A stretch of DNA of 64,000 bases from Copromyces sp. CBS 386.78 (lineage: Eukaryota; Ascomycota; Sordariomycetes; Sordariales; Sordariaceae), in the NCBI GenBank assembly GCA_030685235.1, contig MU839147.1, positions 124,001-188,000 of the forward strand, in the 5' to 3' direction. Position 1 is the stretch's first letter; every line of letters starts with the position of its first letter. A program made the position numbers and the translations under genes. The notes under the pieces were generated by a model that made no database searches, was not told the origin of the DNA, and saw nothing but the letters and a program-made list of their open reading frames with translations. Below, piece after piece: positions 11,709 to 24,113 of the stretch.

Positions 11709-11738
<30 letters not shown>
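11709..11738. repeat. (CT)n microsatellite
   Basis: A perfect run of about fifteen CT units lies in the same spacer. It is not near a start codon, so a GAGA-type promoter role is unlikely. Confidence 0.9.
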
Positions 11739-11741
<3 letters not shown>

Positions 11742-12220
11742 ACGACGTGGTCTGGGCTTTGGATGGATACCTCCAGAACTACAGCTACAGATCGATATCC
11801 ACTTACTGTAACGCTCACTTAGTTCATCTACATGAGGATCTTAACAAGGCTACTAGCACAGAAGTGCTTACTTCGCCTCTCTTGCGCCTTCCTTGGGAAT
11901 GGGGGAATCATGTACCAATCTTGCCCGATGGCACCCCATTCACCAGACACTAGAGGTACCAAGCCTTGTTTGTCATCATAATCACATCACACAAAGAAAG
12001 GCAAGGAGGTAGGTATATGGAGGGTGGCAAGGTAAGACAGAGATCACTTTGTAATTTTCAACCCTTTCAAGTACTAAAAGCCAGAAGCAAAACTGACTTG
12101 GCTATAGCAGAGAAATAAAGCATTGGACACCCTCCATTAAACACCTGAGTAACCAACTATCCAGTCAACCCAAAAAGACCACACAACAGATACACACTTT
12201 CCAACCACTCACACCCAAGC

Positions 12221-15200
12221 CTAAGCCTCCTCACCACCCTTATCCTCCACCTCCAAAGGCTTCACACCTCCACTCGCATCCCTAGTGATATGTTCCTGAA
12301 CAATAGTCTCTCCAGCGGTGTTAGTCACAAGGGACTTGATCTCTTCCTTTGGCTCCTCCTTTGGCGTCCCCTCGGAGGTAGAGGAAGGACCAGTAGCTGA
12401 GGAGTTGGTAACCGCAGTGTCAGCAGCCGCCGCCTCAGCCTTTGCTGTCGCGGTAGTAGCATCGCGCTTATCTTCTACCTTTTCGGGTTCGGAAGAGGCA
12501 GCGGTGGTGGTGGTGGGTGGTTCTTCGGCTTCAGTGTTCTTGGTCTCCGTCTCGGGCTCGGCCTGCTCAGCTTCAACGGATTCGGCGGGTTCTTTCTCGT
12601 GCGCAGGAGCTTCGGTGGAAGTAGGGGTATCAGCCGGAGCGGAAGATTCGGCTTCGGCTTCGGCATCAGCCTCCGCTTCCTCAATCTTGACCTGCTCCTC
12701 AATAGCGGGCGTCGAGGGGAAAGCACCGGGTGCTTCGGAGGTGATAGCCTCGGGGGAAGCACTGGCCTTGGATTCGGGCTTGGGAGCCTTCTCTTCCTTG
12801 GTTTCTTCCTTCGGGGCTTCCTCCTTAACCTCCTTCTGGACAGGTTCAGGAACAAGCTTCTCTACCACGGCCTTAACTTCGTCCTTGACTTCCTCAACCT
12901 TGGGCTTCTCAGCCTCAACTGGCGACTCGGTCTTAGTCTCAGTTTCGGCCTTAGCCTTAACCTCCTCCTTCGGCTTCTCCTTTTCTAAACCCTTCAACTC
13001 GGCAACACCAACACTAACACCCCCCTCCTCGCTCTCAGGGTCAATAGTCCAATAACTAACCGAAACCGAGAAACTGAGCTTCGGTCCCTCGTCCTTCTTA
13101 GTCTCCGTCTGTGCCGGCGCCGCAGCAGCAGCAGTAGCAGCAGCTTTAGCAGCAGCAGGTGCCCTCCTCTGGGGCCCCCTCGCCCTGCCCTTTCTAGCAT
13201 CACTAAGCGGCACCTTTTCCTTCTCCTCCACCTTCTCCTGCTCCTCGGCCGGCGTCTCCTCCTTCTTAGCCGGGATCTGCGGGCCAAGACGCAAGCGGTT
13301 GTTAAGGTCGTTCATGAAACCGGCCTGCAGAGCGGCGATCTTAGAGCCCATCGGACGAACGGGAACGGCGGGCTTCTGACGCGGAGGAGCGGCGGCCTCG
13401 GCGGGTTCAAGACCGCCGGACGTGGGAGACGCCTTGACGGGGCGCGCGGGAATGGCGGGCTTGGCGGCCGGCTTGGGCTTGGGACGGTCGGGGATGGATG
13501 GGCGAGACGGAAGAGATGGGCGGGAGGGGATCGCCGGGGGCGAGGGCTTTCGTTCTGTGACCGCGGCGGGAGTGGGGACAGGCTCCTTTGGCTCGGGGCT
13601 CTCGTCCCTGACCTCGGGCTTCTCGGCAAGCTTTTCGTCCATCTTGGGCTCAGGCTCCTCGGGACGGGGAGAAACTTTGGGAGACTCGGCTGTGGCCTCC
13701 TCCATCTGTTCCTCATCTTGCTGGGGAGCAGAAACTTCAGTCTGGAGCTGCAAGCTCTCCGGGCTGTCCTCCCAGACATCGCGGCTAGGGAACCTCTGAG
13801 CCATGGCCGGCCTGGCAGCCTTGACAGCCTCCTTCTTCACTTCCTGCAGAAGATGGGGCTGGCCGTGGACCCAGGACGGTTTGCTTTGGTGCGAAGAAGG
13901 CTTGGGGGTACTCGACTTGACGAAACCATCAGGGCCGTTCTCCCGAGCTTCCTTTTCAGCAAGCTCCTCTTGCTGGCGGGCAAACGCCTGAGCAAAGGTC
14001 TCACCCTCGCGAGGTTCTATCTGGGGCTTGGCCTGCTCCTGACCCTCTTCCCCTTGCTGCTCAGCGGTGGGTTCCGGGGTGGAAACTTCGGCAGTGTACA
14101 TGGTACTGCTGGGGGCGTCCTCCCAGACATCGGCACTTGGGAAGCGGTGCTTGTGCTCAGACTTGGGTCTGAGAGGTACCTCAGGCTTCTTCGCGGGTTG
14201 TTCGTCGTCCTTGAAGAGGGGCTCATATTCCTCGACATCATCGAGAGGAGTGGGGCGCATTTCGAAAGAGTTCTCCTTGTAGATGCTGGCCGGTCTGCTA
14301 GTCGGGCGGCTCTTGGGCTCAGCACTTTCGCGGCGCCCGGGCACAACCGCCGGCTCATAAGCGTAGGGGGATGGGTTCTTTGCGACCTCATCCTCGGCAA
14401 GAATGGGCGCAGTGTACTCCTCGTCCTCCTCAGCCACCGGTGCTGATCCGTCCATGGACCTGCCTCTTGAGCTGCGACGGTTGGGGTCATCCACGTGAAT
14501 CACGTTCTTGGGCTCTTCGTCCTCCTCTAGAGCGCGGGACTCGCCATTGTCATCTTGTACAGCAAAGGTCGGCTTGACAGGAGACTTGTGGCCGGAGGAA
14601 TGGGGGTGGGGAGAGGCAACGCGAGAGGTAGACTCCTCAATGGCTTGCCATCCAACCTGCTCGCTGGGAGTACCGGGGTAGTTGTGGACACCTGTAGGTA
14701 AAACTTGTTAGCCAAGAGCAAGCATAATAAGAGAGCACATACAGGTGATGCTTACCAAGACCAGAGCCGCGGCTGGCGGTTTCCCTCACAATCTTGTTCA
14801 GGTTCTCGCTGGTCATCGAGAAGTTGTTGGCACGATCGGACTGATAAGGCGTGTGTTCCTTCTTGCGAGCGTCGGGATGCTTCTCGTAATACGCCTTTTC
14901 AAGCTTGTCCGCAGCAAAAACGCCATGACCGTGAAGGCCATAGCTGCCGGGAGGAAGAATGCCGCGGGCAGAAGTCCTACGACTGTGATGCTTGACCTTG
15001 TCGGGGCCTGCGCCAGGAGCAGGCGATGGGGCCTGGACATCACCAGCGTTCTTGTACATGGGCACTTGCTGGCCAATTTCGGGAATACCATGCTCGTCGT
15101 CCAAGTCCACCGACAGCTGGCTAGTAGTGCTAGCCTTCTTCTTCAGACTCTTGTTAGACGGAAGAACGTGGGTGGACTGGTCGTCACTGCTGGGACGGCC

Positions 15201-15653
15201 AATTCCGAAAGCCGCGGCTCTGTCACTATCGGTGCGTGTGACGGCCATAATTCGCTGCTTGGCATTGGCAGGAGGCAGGGAGGGCTTGGGCGCATGGAGC
15301 GTGAGATCGTGACCGATAGTCCTAGTTTGCTCGGGGGCAGCACTCTGCTCGCTGGAAGAAGTGTTCTCGGTGATGTTGGCATACTCCATGCCTTCCTGAC
15401 CGAGCGAGGGCAGGTCGACAGACGTCGATCTCTTGATATCCTCGCCATTGTGACCGTTGCGAAGAGGATGGCTTGACCTGGGCTGAATAGGGCCCTCGTT
15501 AAGAGGCGAAGGCGCAAAGCGGTTCGGATTCGGGCTCATGGAGCGCTCGATGCGGTTCTTAAGCGGGCGTGGAGGGATCATTGGAGCGGGCTGTTTCTCC
15601 GTACTCCTAGACGGTCTAGGGGGGACGGGAGGCTGAGATGCTGTGGTAGACAT
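12221..15653 (-). CDS. aim21: Aim21-like actin-patch protein
   Basis: Exon 1 is 15653-14756 and exon 2 is 14691-12221, joined over a 64-nt intron (gtaagc...cag), giving 1122 residues. Most of the protein is disordered. It starts with a Pro-rich stretch of the PPVPPRPSRS type and has several short repeats ending in RFPS-DVWEDxP (three copies: near 14140, 13780 and a shorter relative). The block GETFAQAFARQQEELAEKEA and the block MGSKIAALQAGFMNDLNNRL, followed by LGPQ, are the ones I associate with fungal Aim21. The C-terminal third is Lys/Glu/Ala-rich. In yeast, Aim21 binds Tda2 and capping protein at endocytic actin patches; the name comes from a mitochondrial inheritance screen. The function here is by family only. 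Confidence 0.85.
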
Positions 15654-18600
15654 GGTGATATCTGGGCTCGGGACGAGTCGAAGCTATGTATGTTCGGTGT
15701 TCCCGTTCGTTATCAGCCGGGGTTAGTCTGGCTCAGTGACCAACGTCTCGGATATCTGGATATAGATGTCGAGGTAAGTGGCAGTGGCGGGTATGATGGG
15801 CCGTCTAGTTTCGTCAAGGTCACTCGTGTAAGTGGCCCGGTACTAAAGTGACTATTAGGAGGAACGTGTTGCGCCTCAGGTTAGCCCAGGTTCTTTCAAG
15901 GGTGCAAAGACACACAGGAACAAGTCAATATGTTGAAAAACAATGGGATGCAAGATAATGAGGGAAGTGGGTGTGGTGCTTCGTGATTTTTCGTGATAAA
16001 GTGGTCAGCCAGAAAAGGGGAACCCGGGGCAGAACCTGGGCTTCCGGATCGCCGTTCCCCATAGACACCGCTTGTGGTTTTGGACGGGTCGCAATAATCT
16101 GGAAACACCGCGCTTGCGTCCATTCGCTTGGGATCCAGTGCGTCTCGGTTCTGTTCGGTTGGCGCCGTCCTTTTTTTCTGTTGAGAGGAATGGAATCATG
16201 GAAGGTATTCCAAGACTTTGGTCAGGCAGCCTTCCTTCCGAAGCAAGATAACAAGTCCTGTCTCTGCCATGGAAACTTGTACCGAGAAGCCCGGTACCGT
16301 CTGATAAGACGATGCTGGATACTTCTTTTTGCAATAGCAGTACATGCCCGTAGCTGGAAGGTGTGCTTCCGTGTGTGCCTTGAGCTTCTTCAGGTCTGGA
16401 TGTAGCTATGACGGGAAGGAGGGGGCAGGATCGGGAATCTGGTTGGGGACGACGGACTGTGTCAAAAGTGCCAGCAGGAAAGGCCGGCGCTTGCTCAAGC
16501 CCGTTGAAATCCGCATACCCGACAACCTTGACAAGCTGGGGAAACCGGGATGTGTCACTGTACTGCACTCACCTAGAGATACGGTTCCGTGTTGACAATG
16601 CAAGTATAATGGTGGTGATATCGGGCGATTAGGTTCATAGGAAGGATCAAGTCGGAGGTCGGGGGTGTTTTTCAAAAAGTCAATTGGAAAGCGGCCTGTC
16701 TTGTTTTCTTTGAAGGTCAGGTCGATCGAGTAAGTTGCGAGTCGAAGCAATAATGGAAACGGATGTGCAACAAGTGGAAACTCGGAGGGCGGCGCGCTGG
16801 CCACTTATATCGTCTTCATTGTGTTTCTAAAGAGAGTGTTCGTCACCAGCAACAACATTGTGACTTGAATACTGTCCCAACTTGTTTATCCGCACAATGA
16901 ATTGTCTGCCTTCCATAGCCAATTGGGTCATTTACTTGCATGCTTTCTCCAGACTCTCACAGCATGTGCATCGTCAATGCCCTCATTAGGCTTAGAACAG
17001 AGTGGCCCCAATGCCCCCTCGCCGTCATTAGCCGTTCCAACCGCCATCGGACCGCAAAGGTACCGCCAAAAGCCGTCATGGGGCGCATACAGTGTTATTG
17101 TACTGTTATACGGTACGAATCGACCGGTTCCTGATTGAGTCTTGTTTACGATGCTGCCATCTGACCGTCAAACTCTGCCGTCCAGCCGATGATCCCCCGC
17201 CGTACTTGAGAGTTTTGTTAACTGTCATCTGCATAGTCCTCTTTCGGATCTAGTGGTTCAGACACGGACAGACAGCTTGAGCAACGTCAACTGTGAATTC
17301 AAAGTGCTCATCAAGGTGCACACTCCCAACTGGAAGCTCCCCCCTGGCAGCGCCTCAAAGAACATTTCAGGTTTCCAGCGTTAAACCCCTTTCAGGACAC
17401 CCCTGGCACCCGCTTGGAAGCCCCGTCATATCTCTACCCCACCATTGCCCCACCTCTAAACGGGCTGCAGCTTCCTCGACCACGGCGGGCCAAGTCCTGC
17501 CTCTGTTTGGGACTCTTCAGTGTCAGCTTTTGGCCCAAGTGACGTGAAGAGTTTTTACCAGACTTCTCTTCTAACCGCTTTCTAGAACATTGGACATCTG
17601 ACTTTTTCCCCTTTCTTTTTCCTTTCTTCCCGCTCCTCCTCTCTGTCAGTCCTGTCAACAGCCAGCTCGAGCACTTTGTTAGGATCAGGCCCTGAGATGG
17701 GAGAGCGGATACACCTTAAATAGGTGGGGCATACTGATCTGCCCTTCTTTCCACTTCATGACATGGGGTGATGGCTTTCGGTGTTGTTCTTGATGAGACT
17801 CTCCTCAGAAACAAAACAACACTAATAATGAACAAGAAAAACACACGGTGTTGCCGTGATGGTTGTGTATGCTGAGGCTACAACAGCTCTAGCGAGACGG
17901 CAGCTCCGGTGATGAAAAAGTCAAAGACTCCCGGCCGTTCCCCTCACTCATCTTCCCAGCTCCTCCCCTCTCGAACGGTGCCTAAACTTAACGGTGACCG
18001 CTTCTTTACACGCCAGGGCAAGCTTCTGTGCCATTTGACGCACCTCTTGCATATCAGAAAAATCATGAAACTTATTCACGAGCTACCTATGTATGGACAT
18101 CGTCAAAGTATAGGACAGGTACCGATGGGTCTTTATCTCACCAGCTTGCCAAATTCAGGGCTGAGCCGGAGGGTGTTGGCTCCTTGCCAGCCGAACACGT
18201 ATTATAGCTCTGACCACCGTTCACGATAGCAAAGTTTCAGACTTTGAGGATATGTACGTCTTCTTTCTCATGTCCAAGTGCTATGCAGTCGAAATCAAGC
18301 GAAGGAATCATGATCTCTCGATCGTGGTTCTTTCAGAAAAAAAGGTCACTTTGCCGACAAAGAGATCCTTGAAGAAACAAAAACCCCAAAACATGACGCA
18401 ATCCCAACTACATAACATCATATCATCCCACGCGCACAACAACAACCGGGAGGGCCCTTTTTCGGCCTTTGTCCTGTGGCAACGCCATGCTTAGTTAACA
18501 GAAACTCAAACAACTACAAATTCGAACTGGTCATCCCGAAAGCGCCGGGGAGTTCGTCAAAGAACGTATGTACACGATCGTGGCACAAAAAAACCAAGCC

Positions 18601-21368
18601 TACATTCGATACGCCCAGAAACGCCCTCTCTTTTCTTGGGTAACTTGTATGATACAAGCCAAGTAGGTATTATGTCATTCCCTTGCTCCGTTTTTTCACG
18701 ATCCTTTTCCACAGCTCTATCTGCCCACAAGACAACCGAACAGGAACCGATCCTACCAAGCAAAACATCACCGGAAAAAAAAATCTTTAAAAAAAACTGC
18801 TGATAACTTATCCGTTTCATGCAAGACATCGATACTATGCGAAAGGCGGTCAACCACGAACTCCCCAACTACCTGCCTCTAACTATTATACCATAAGTAC
18901 CTGGACCACTTTTAAACCCAAGACAGCTCAACCCCAGCTGTCTTCCTCTACTACACAAAACCACCGTTTCCTATTTCGATTTTCCATCCATCACAAGACC
19001 ACATCAGTACGCAGTGTGCGAGTTATGAGTGTCCGCCTCAATCCCAAGAGGCCCCCAGAGACATCACACAATTATATAATGCGTGTGTAATTAGCACCAG
19101 ATGATTGGTTTGCTTGTTTCATCGCGCGAAGATGGTTTTCTTCTTGGCGGTTATATCCCACGGCCCTCATATGAAGATGTTCTCTGGTCAAGTTAGACGG
19201 ACGAGAACGGATTGTGATATTTGATGGTAACACCGTCCGTACGTAGTACATAACGAACACCCCAAAAAAATCCGAGCACAGTATACGTACTACATGCTAC
19301 TTACGTTATGCCTAAGCTGTGTATCCAAAGACCATACATACCTTGTAGCAGCGCTGGATAACTCAAAAATGGAATGTCCGGGATCAAGCTCAAGAGGTAC
19401 AAACCAGCGGAAAAAGAAGGATATTGTCGGTCGATGATTGTCAACGCAGCGGGCGGGCCGCCCAGATACACGTGGGTGGATGGGAAAGGGTTCGTACCTA
19501 GGTATATGCCATGACAGGAGTCGAGATCGGATGAAAGACCAAGATCTCAAAGAGTGTTTAGCATTTGCCGTCAACGACATGTCTGGCCACCTGTGAGCAG
19601 ATTAATCTAGGCGTTTTTCGACCTTGTTCAGCAGCCTTGGTTTCTCGTGTCACTTTTCGTAGCTGAGAGAAGTTGGGACATAATCACAAATGATGCATGG
19701 GAAAAGAACGGAAGCATGATTTGAAGATAGTTTATTGCAATATGTGAAATGGGAGGTACTTGGAAGACAGACGAGCCAAAGCACCCCACCATCCTCGAGT
19801 CTACTCCCAATGCGTATCCTTCATTCTTCTAGATGAGCCAAGTTTCCACTGAAGAGAGCATGTTAGCTATGTCTCTCTTGCTTGCTGATAGGTCTCGACG
19901 AATATGTCCAGGGCAAAACATGAAGTGAATGCAAGCTGTAATCTCAGAAGGAACAATTGGTACAGTCCACGTATGGCTGTATCAATACCTCATAACCCGA
20001 AGGCAATTAGGAATCCCTTTTATCATCATGTACAGCTGCGGTTGGGAAGGGGATGGGTGCCGAAGCAAAGAGGGCAGGAAGAGACGGGAGAATGGAGGGT
20101 GAGGTCGTACCTTGTTCATGGCATGAGAACGTTTAGTTGTTGTTGACAATGTCATTCATGTATTCAACACTACCATAGTTGTCATGAGACTACCCCAGAG
20201 CGATATCGTTGATCATTGCGGAGCTCTTCGCAGCAAACACCAGAACTCCACGCCAGGTATGGAATCCAGGGCAAAGTCCACGGTCACCGTCTTATCCCAG
20301 ATGTCGCGGATGTGCTATCTCTGGCTAACCAGATCTGCCTCGACCACGGCCACCACTTGGTGGGAACAACCGAGCCTCATGCTGCCTGGCAACTTCCGCC
20401 GGCGCCTGGCATCCAGCCATAACAAGGTCCGTCTTCGCGGTATTTTAACCTCCGTCAAGATCGCAACAGATCGTCGTCGACTGGACCTCGCCAGGTGCAG
20501 CCAGGCAGCCTAGGGTAGCGTGCCGTCCATGCCGTTGGGAGCAGCGAAGCTGTCGGTGTTTGTCTACAAATCTGAACCAATTGTTAGCCTTTTGAAGACA
20601 TTAGACAGATGCATTGGTTGTAGTGCAAAGAAAAGCAAAGGGTTGCTTGTGGTGTCAGACTGTTGAGCTTGATATATTAAGTATTCAACATAAGGATTCA
20701 GTTGTTTGAAGAAGAATAAGTCATCATCCGAGGGAAATGGGTAAACAGCAAATGTGATTGTGTCTTACCTGTTTGAAGTTAGTCAACGACGGCGCCGGTG
20801 CGCCGATTGCCTCTGTTGTGATGGCATCGCGGGCCAAACAGTGGTGCAAAAAGTTGCGACGAAAAAAGTGTTGAAGAGGAAAAGCTTCAAAAAATCCCTG
20901 CCGCGAATTTTATGCTGCCTGGCGCGAAGCAAATGTAAGGAAAGCTTGGACCACTCACAGCGCGATCGCACAACCAGCCGCCTGCCGGGCGTGACGGTAC
21001 CCCGCTTTTAGCTGAGGCCGAAATTTAACCCCACCACGAACCTTCACTTTTGCGAACGGTACCTTATGTCTCGCGATCGGTCAGTCACAGGCCACAGGCA
21101 CAAGGCAGGCGGCGCGCAGTCGCAATAGCGCCTGGGCGGGCTACAAGCACAGCCTGTGTCATGCCTCCCTAGTCCCCCCACCAGCCCCCATCTTTGGGTA
21201 CTGACAAACTTCGAACTACGAAAGAGGCCAATATAATATCAACACCACCCGCCATCCACCAACTCTCTTTTCCTCTTCTTCTGCCCGACGTCTTGTTGCT
21301 AGCCATACTCTTGCATTATACCCATATCGAAACCTTTTATAAAAGTTTCCAGCAAAACAACCGCCAAA
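15654..21368. other. 5.7-kb gene-poor region between aim21 and ntf2 (divergent)
   Basis: The two flanking start codons point away from each other. I see no conserved protein, tRNA, 5S rRNA or transposon. The largest open frames (for example minus strand 16568-16005, plus strand 19904-20146 and 20184-20513) have no recognised motif. Pyrimidine-rich patches near 17290-17650 look like leader DNA. A long 5' leader of aim21 or ntf2, a ncRNA, or a lineage-specific gene cannot be excluded. Confidence 0.5.
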
Positions 21369-22411
21369 ATGTCTCTCGGTAAGTGCGCATGGCCAACAAT
21401 GAGCAGGACTACAGGCAGACAGCCAGACAGGCTCGCGGTCGAAGCTCTCGCTCCAGCCCAACCCAGCTTTCACGTGGCTGCCACGTTATCGCCGCGATGG
21501 CAGTCCATAAGTAACAGAGAGCATCATGATTGCTAACCTCTTGGCCTCCATGACAGACTTCACCACCGTCGCCAGTGAGTAGAAATCCGACCGTGCACAC
21601 GAGCTCGAGCCGCTCCCCCGTCGAGGTTACAGCGGGACATGACAGACGATATGGGCTCAAGTCCCTAGAAAGAGGAGGGACTGAACAGGACGAGGGCAGG
21701 AGGTGGCAGACCAGAACAGCGCTCCAACGGATGATGACTATTGCTACTGCGATCGACTGAGTTGAACCTAACACCACGCTTTTCTCGCCTAACAGCGCAA
21801 TTCGTTGCTCACTACTACTCCACCTTCGATACCGACCGCAAGGCCCTCGCTGGTCTCTACGTACGATTCCCTCTCTCCCAGACCTTTCACCAAAGCCGAC
21901 GACGACGCGCTCTTTCGTGACGTAGACGCGCATGTCGAAGGCACACGCAGGAGAAGGACATACATATATGCTGACATAATCACTCTACCACACAGCGCGA
22001 GAACTCTATGCTCACCTTCGAGGGTGCCCAGTCTCTCGGTGCCCAGGCTATTGCTCAGAAGCTTACTGTAAGTCTGCGCCTGCCGAAACAAAAGCCGCCG
22101 AGGGAACATGAGAGTCAGGGAAATTGACAGAGCAACCAAACAGTCTCTGCCCTTCCAGAAGGTTAAGCACGAGTACGGCCCTCCCGACGCCCAGCCCACC
22201 GCTAACGGCGGTATCGTCATCCTTGTCACTGGCCAGCTTATTGTAAGTGACATTCGTGAAGCTGAAGCACAAGACTGTTGTCATCTAACACTCCGGACAG
22301 GTCGATGACGAGCAGCGCCCTCTCGGCTTCTCCCAGGCCTTCCAGCTCACCCAGGACGCCGCCGGCCAGTGGTTCGTCTTCAACGACATCTTCAAGCTTG
22401 TCCTCCTCTAA
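21369..22411 (+). CDS. ntf2: Nuclear transport factor 2 (NTF2)
   Basis: Six exons can be joined: 21369-21378, 21557-21574, 21796-21860, 21996-22067, 22144-22242 and 22301-22411. All introns have GT/AG ends and phases fit, giving 124 residues, the normal NTF2 length. The product starts MSLDFTTVATQFV and contains the strongly conserved NTF2 blocks ENSMLTFEG, SLPFQKVKHE, DAQPTANGGI, VTGQL and DDEQRPLGFSQAF, ending WFVFNDIFKLVLL. NTF2 is a homodimeric cone-fold protein that carries Ran-GDP into the nucleus by binding FxFG nucleoporins. The first two coding exons are only 10 and 18 nt. It is tandem with TVP18. Confidence 0.96.
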
Positions 22412-24113
22412 GCGAGTAGCTGGTGGATGTGTGTGAAGGCAGGTTATGATTATCTGAAGAGGTGGAAGAATACCAAACCAAATCAAACAAATATTCAAAC
22501 GATGGGATTGCCGAGTCGGCGTGCACGAGTGAACGAGAGTCTCTTTTCTGCGCGCCTGTCTTTTTGGTGTATGTGTTGCTGTTTGTTTGTGTGTAACGAG
22601 TGGAAGAAGATGGAGGAAGCCGAGTTCAATCTCGACTGTTGATGATGAGAGGTAGGACTTTCTAGGTCCATGGTGTATGGGAACAGAGGAACAGAGGTCT
22701 ACGATGATAAACGAAGTTTACTGTCATCAGGTCATCACAGGCTTGGCATTGAGATGTTCAGTTGGCGATCTCGGAAGAAGGCTTGGCTTTGTGCCCATGT
22801 CCATGCGTTTGGCTTGTGGCATGTCACTTGTTGGAACATTCCATGATAATGAACTCTCACTTGTTACCGAGAGAGGCCTCATCTGTCAGATTGCCGCGTA
22901 ACGTCGTCGTCAGCGGGCGAGGCTTGCAACAAAGAGTTTAAGGTGCTGCCTGGCAACTTGACGATGTTGATCAATGATGAGCAACACATGAGTGATAAGG
23001 GTTCATAGCAAAGACTGAGATGGGCTACAACAAGGAGATATATGAGCGAGTCCCCTGACCCTGAAACCGTTAAAGACGCTCAGGTTCTTTATCCCCTCAC
23101 TTGTTCAACTAAAGAATCTCCCTTCGGTTTCATCAATCCCGTTTATTTACACGCCAGTCCCAAGAGTGACACAAGCGGACACAGCAAGCACCGCCACTGT
23201 AGCACCGGCCACACTCGTACTTGGCGCTCACCTTGGGCCCTTGGCACGCCCGTTACACCTTCCGTTGTAGGGCGTCGAACTGCTACGAACACCATCCGTC
23301 GACCTCCAATCAGTTGAAGCTTACGTTACTACCCTTGCCGGAACCTCCTCCTTCAACTACACACTTCTCACTACACACTTTACACATTACGTCGATTGCT
23401 GTTTTAACCTCTCGATCTCCAACAAATCGTGGAAAAGAGCATTGGTGTCTTCTCGGTGAAAACTCAAGATCCCTCTCAACAAACAGAACCGAAACCCACC
23501 CGTTTCCGGAGCAACCCGTCGACGACCCCAACCCAGACCCCATCCAGATCCAGCATCGGCATCTTATCCATACCGACTCTGTCGACGGAGGGAGACCCGA
23601 CCCGACCGACTGGGGATCTTCTCTTTACCGCCCAGCCTCGTACTTTGTTCACCTATATCTCTCTTCCGCTCTCTCCCCTCACGACAAAACAGTAAAAACG
23701 GCCTACAGCAACCCACCATAAAGCCTCTTTGGAAAGTTAGGACAACAAGGGGGAACCCAGGTCGTACCACTGTCAATTCCCATTGTTTGACGAAACGAAC
23801 GAAACAACCAACAAACCAACCACCTATTTCCCTACAACAAGCGAGTGGAAAGCATCAAGCCACAAAGACCGCCGGATAGGTCCCTCAATAAACCAGCTTT
23901 TTTCCTCTCGACGACCAACCAACAACTACAACTACTCGCGAGCGAGCTAGTAAACGACGACTTCTACGAAAACGGAAACGAACGTTGAACCACACCACGA
24001 GTTACGAAACATCTTGCGCAAAGTAGTAAGATAGCAATCGGCGGGAACGACCAAAACCACCAAACTACAGAACAAAAAAGGAGTAAACGAAAAGCTTCGA
24101 TAAATTAGCCAAG
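22412..24113. other. Intergenic: ntf2 3' side and tvp18 promoter/leader
   Basis: No convincing gene is seen. The last 800 bases before tvp18 are CA/AC-rich and pyrimidine-rich and probably include a long leader. Open frames in it lack conserved blocks. Confidence 0.55.

Larger units (their letters stand above)
10901..12220. other. Convergent intergenic region with microsatellites
   Basis: This holds the 3' flanks of the pseudokinase and Aim21 genes. It is AT-richer than its surroundings, carries an AT and a CT microsatellite, and shows no gene. Confidence 0.6.

Noticed and set aside
12318..13055. 245-codon open frame on the plus strand
   Set aside because: It is a Ser/Ala-rich shadow of the low-complexity Aim21-like gene on the opposite strand and has no motif of its own.
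15654..21368. tRNA, 5S rRNA or transposon in the large gaps
   Set aside because: I looked for tRNA B-box-like GGTTCGANTCC, 5S-like blocks, terminal repeats and AT-rich RIP signatures in this and the other gaps and saw none; a tRNAscan-SE and RepeatMasker run would settle it.
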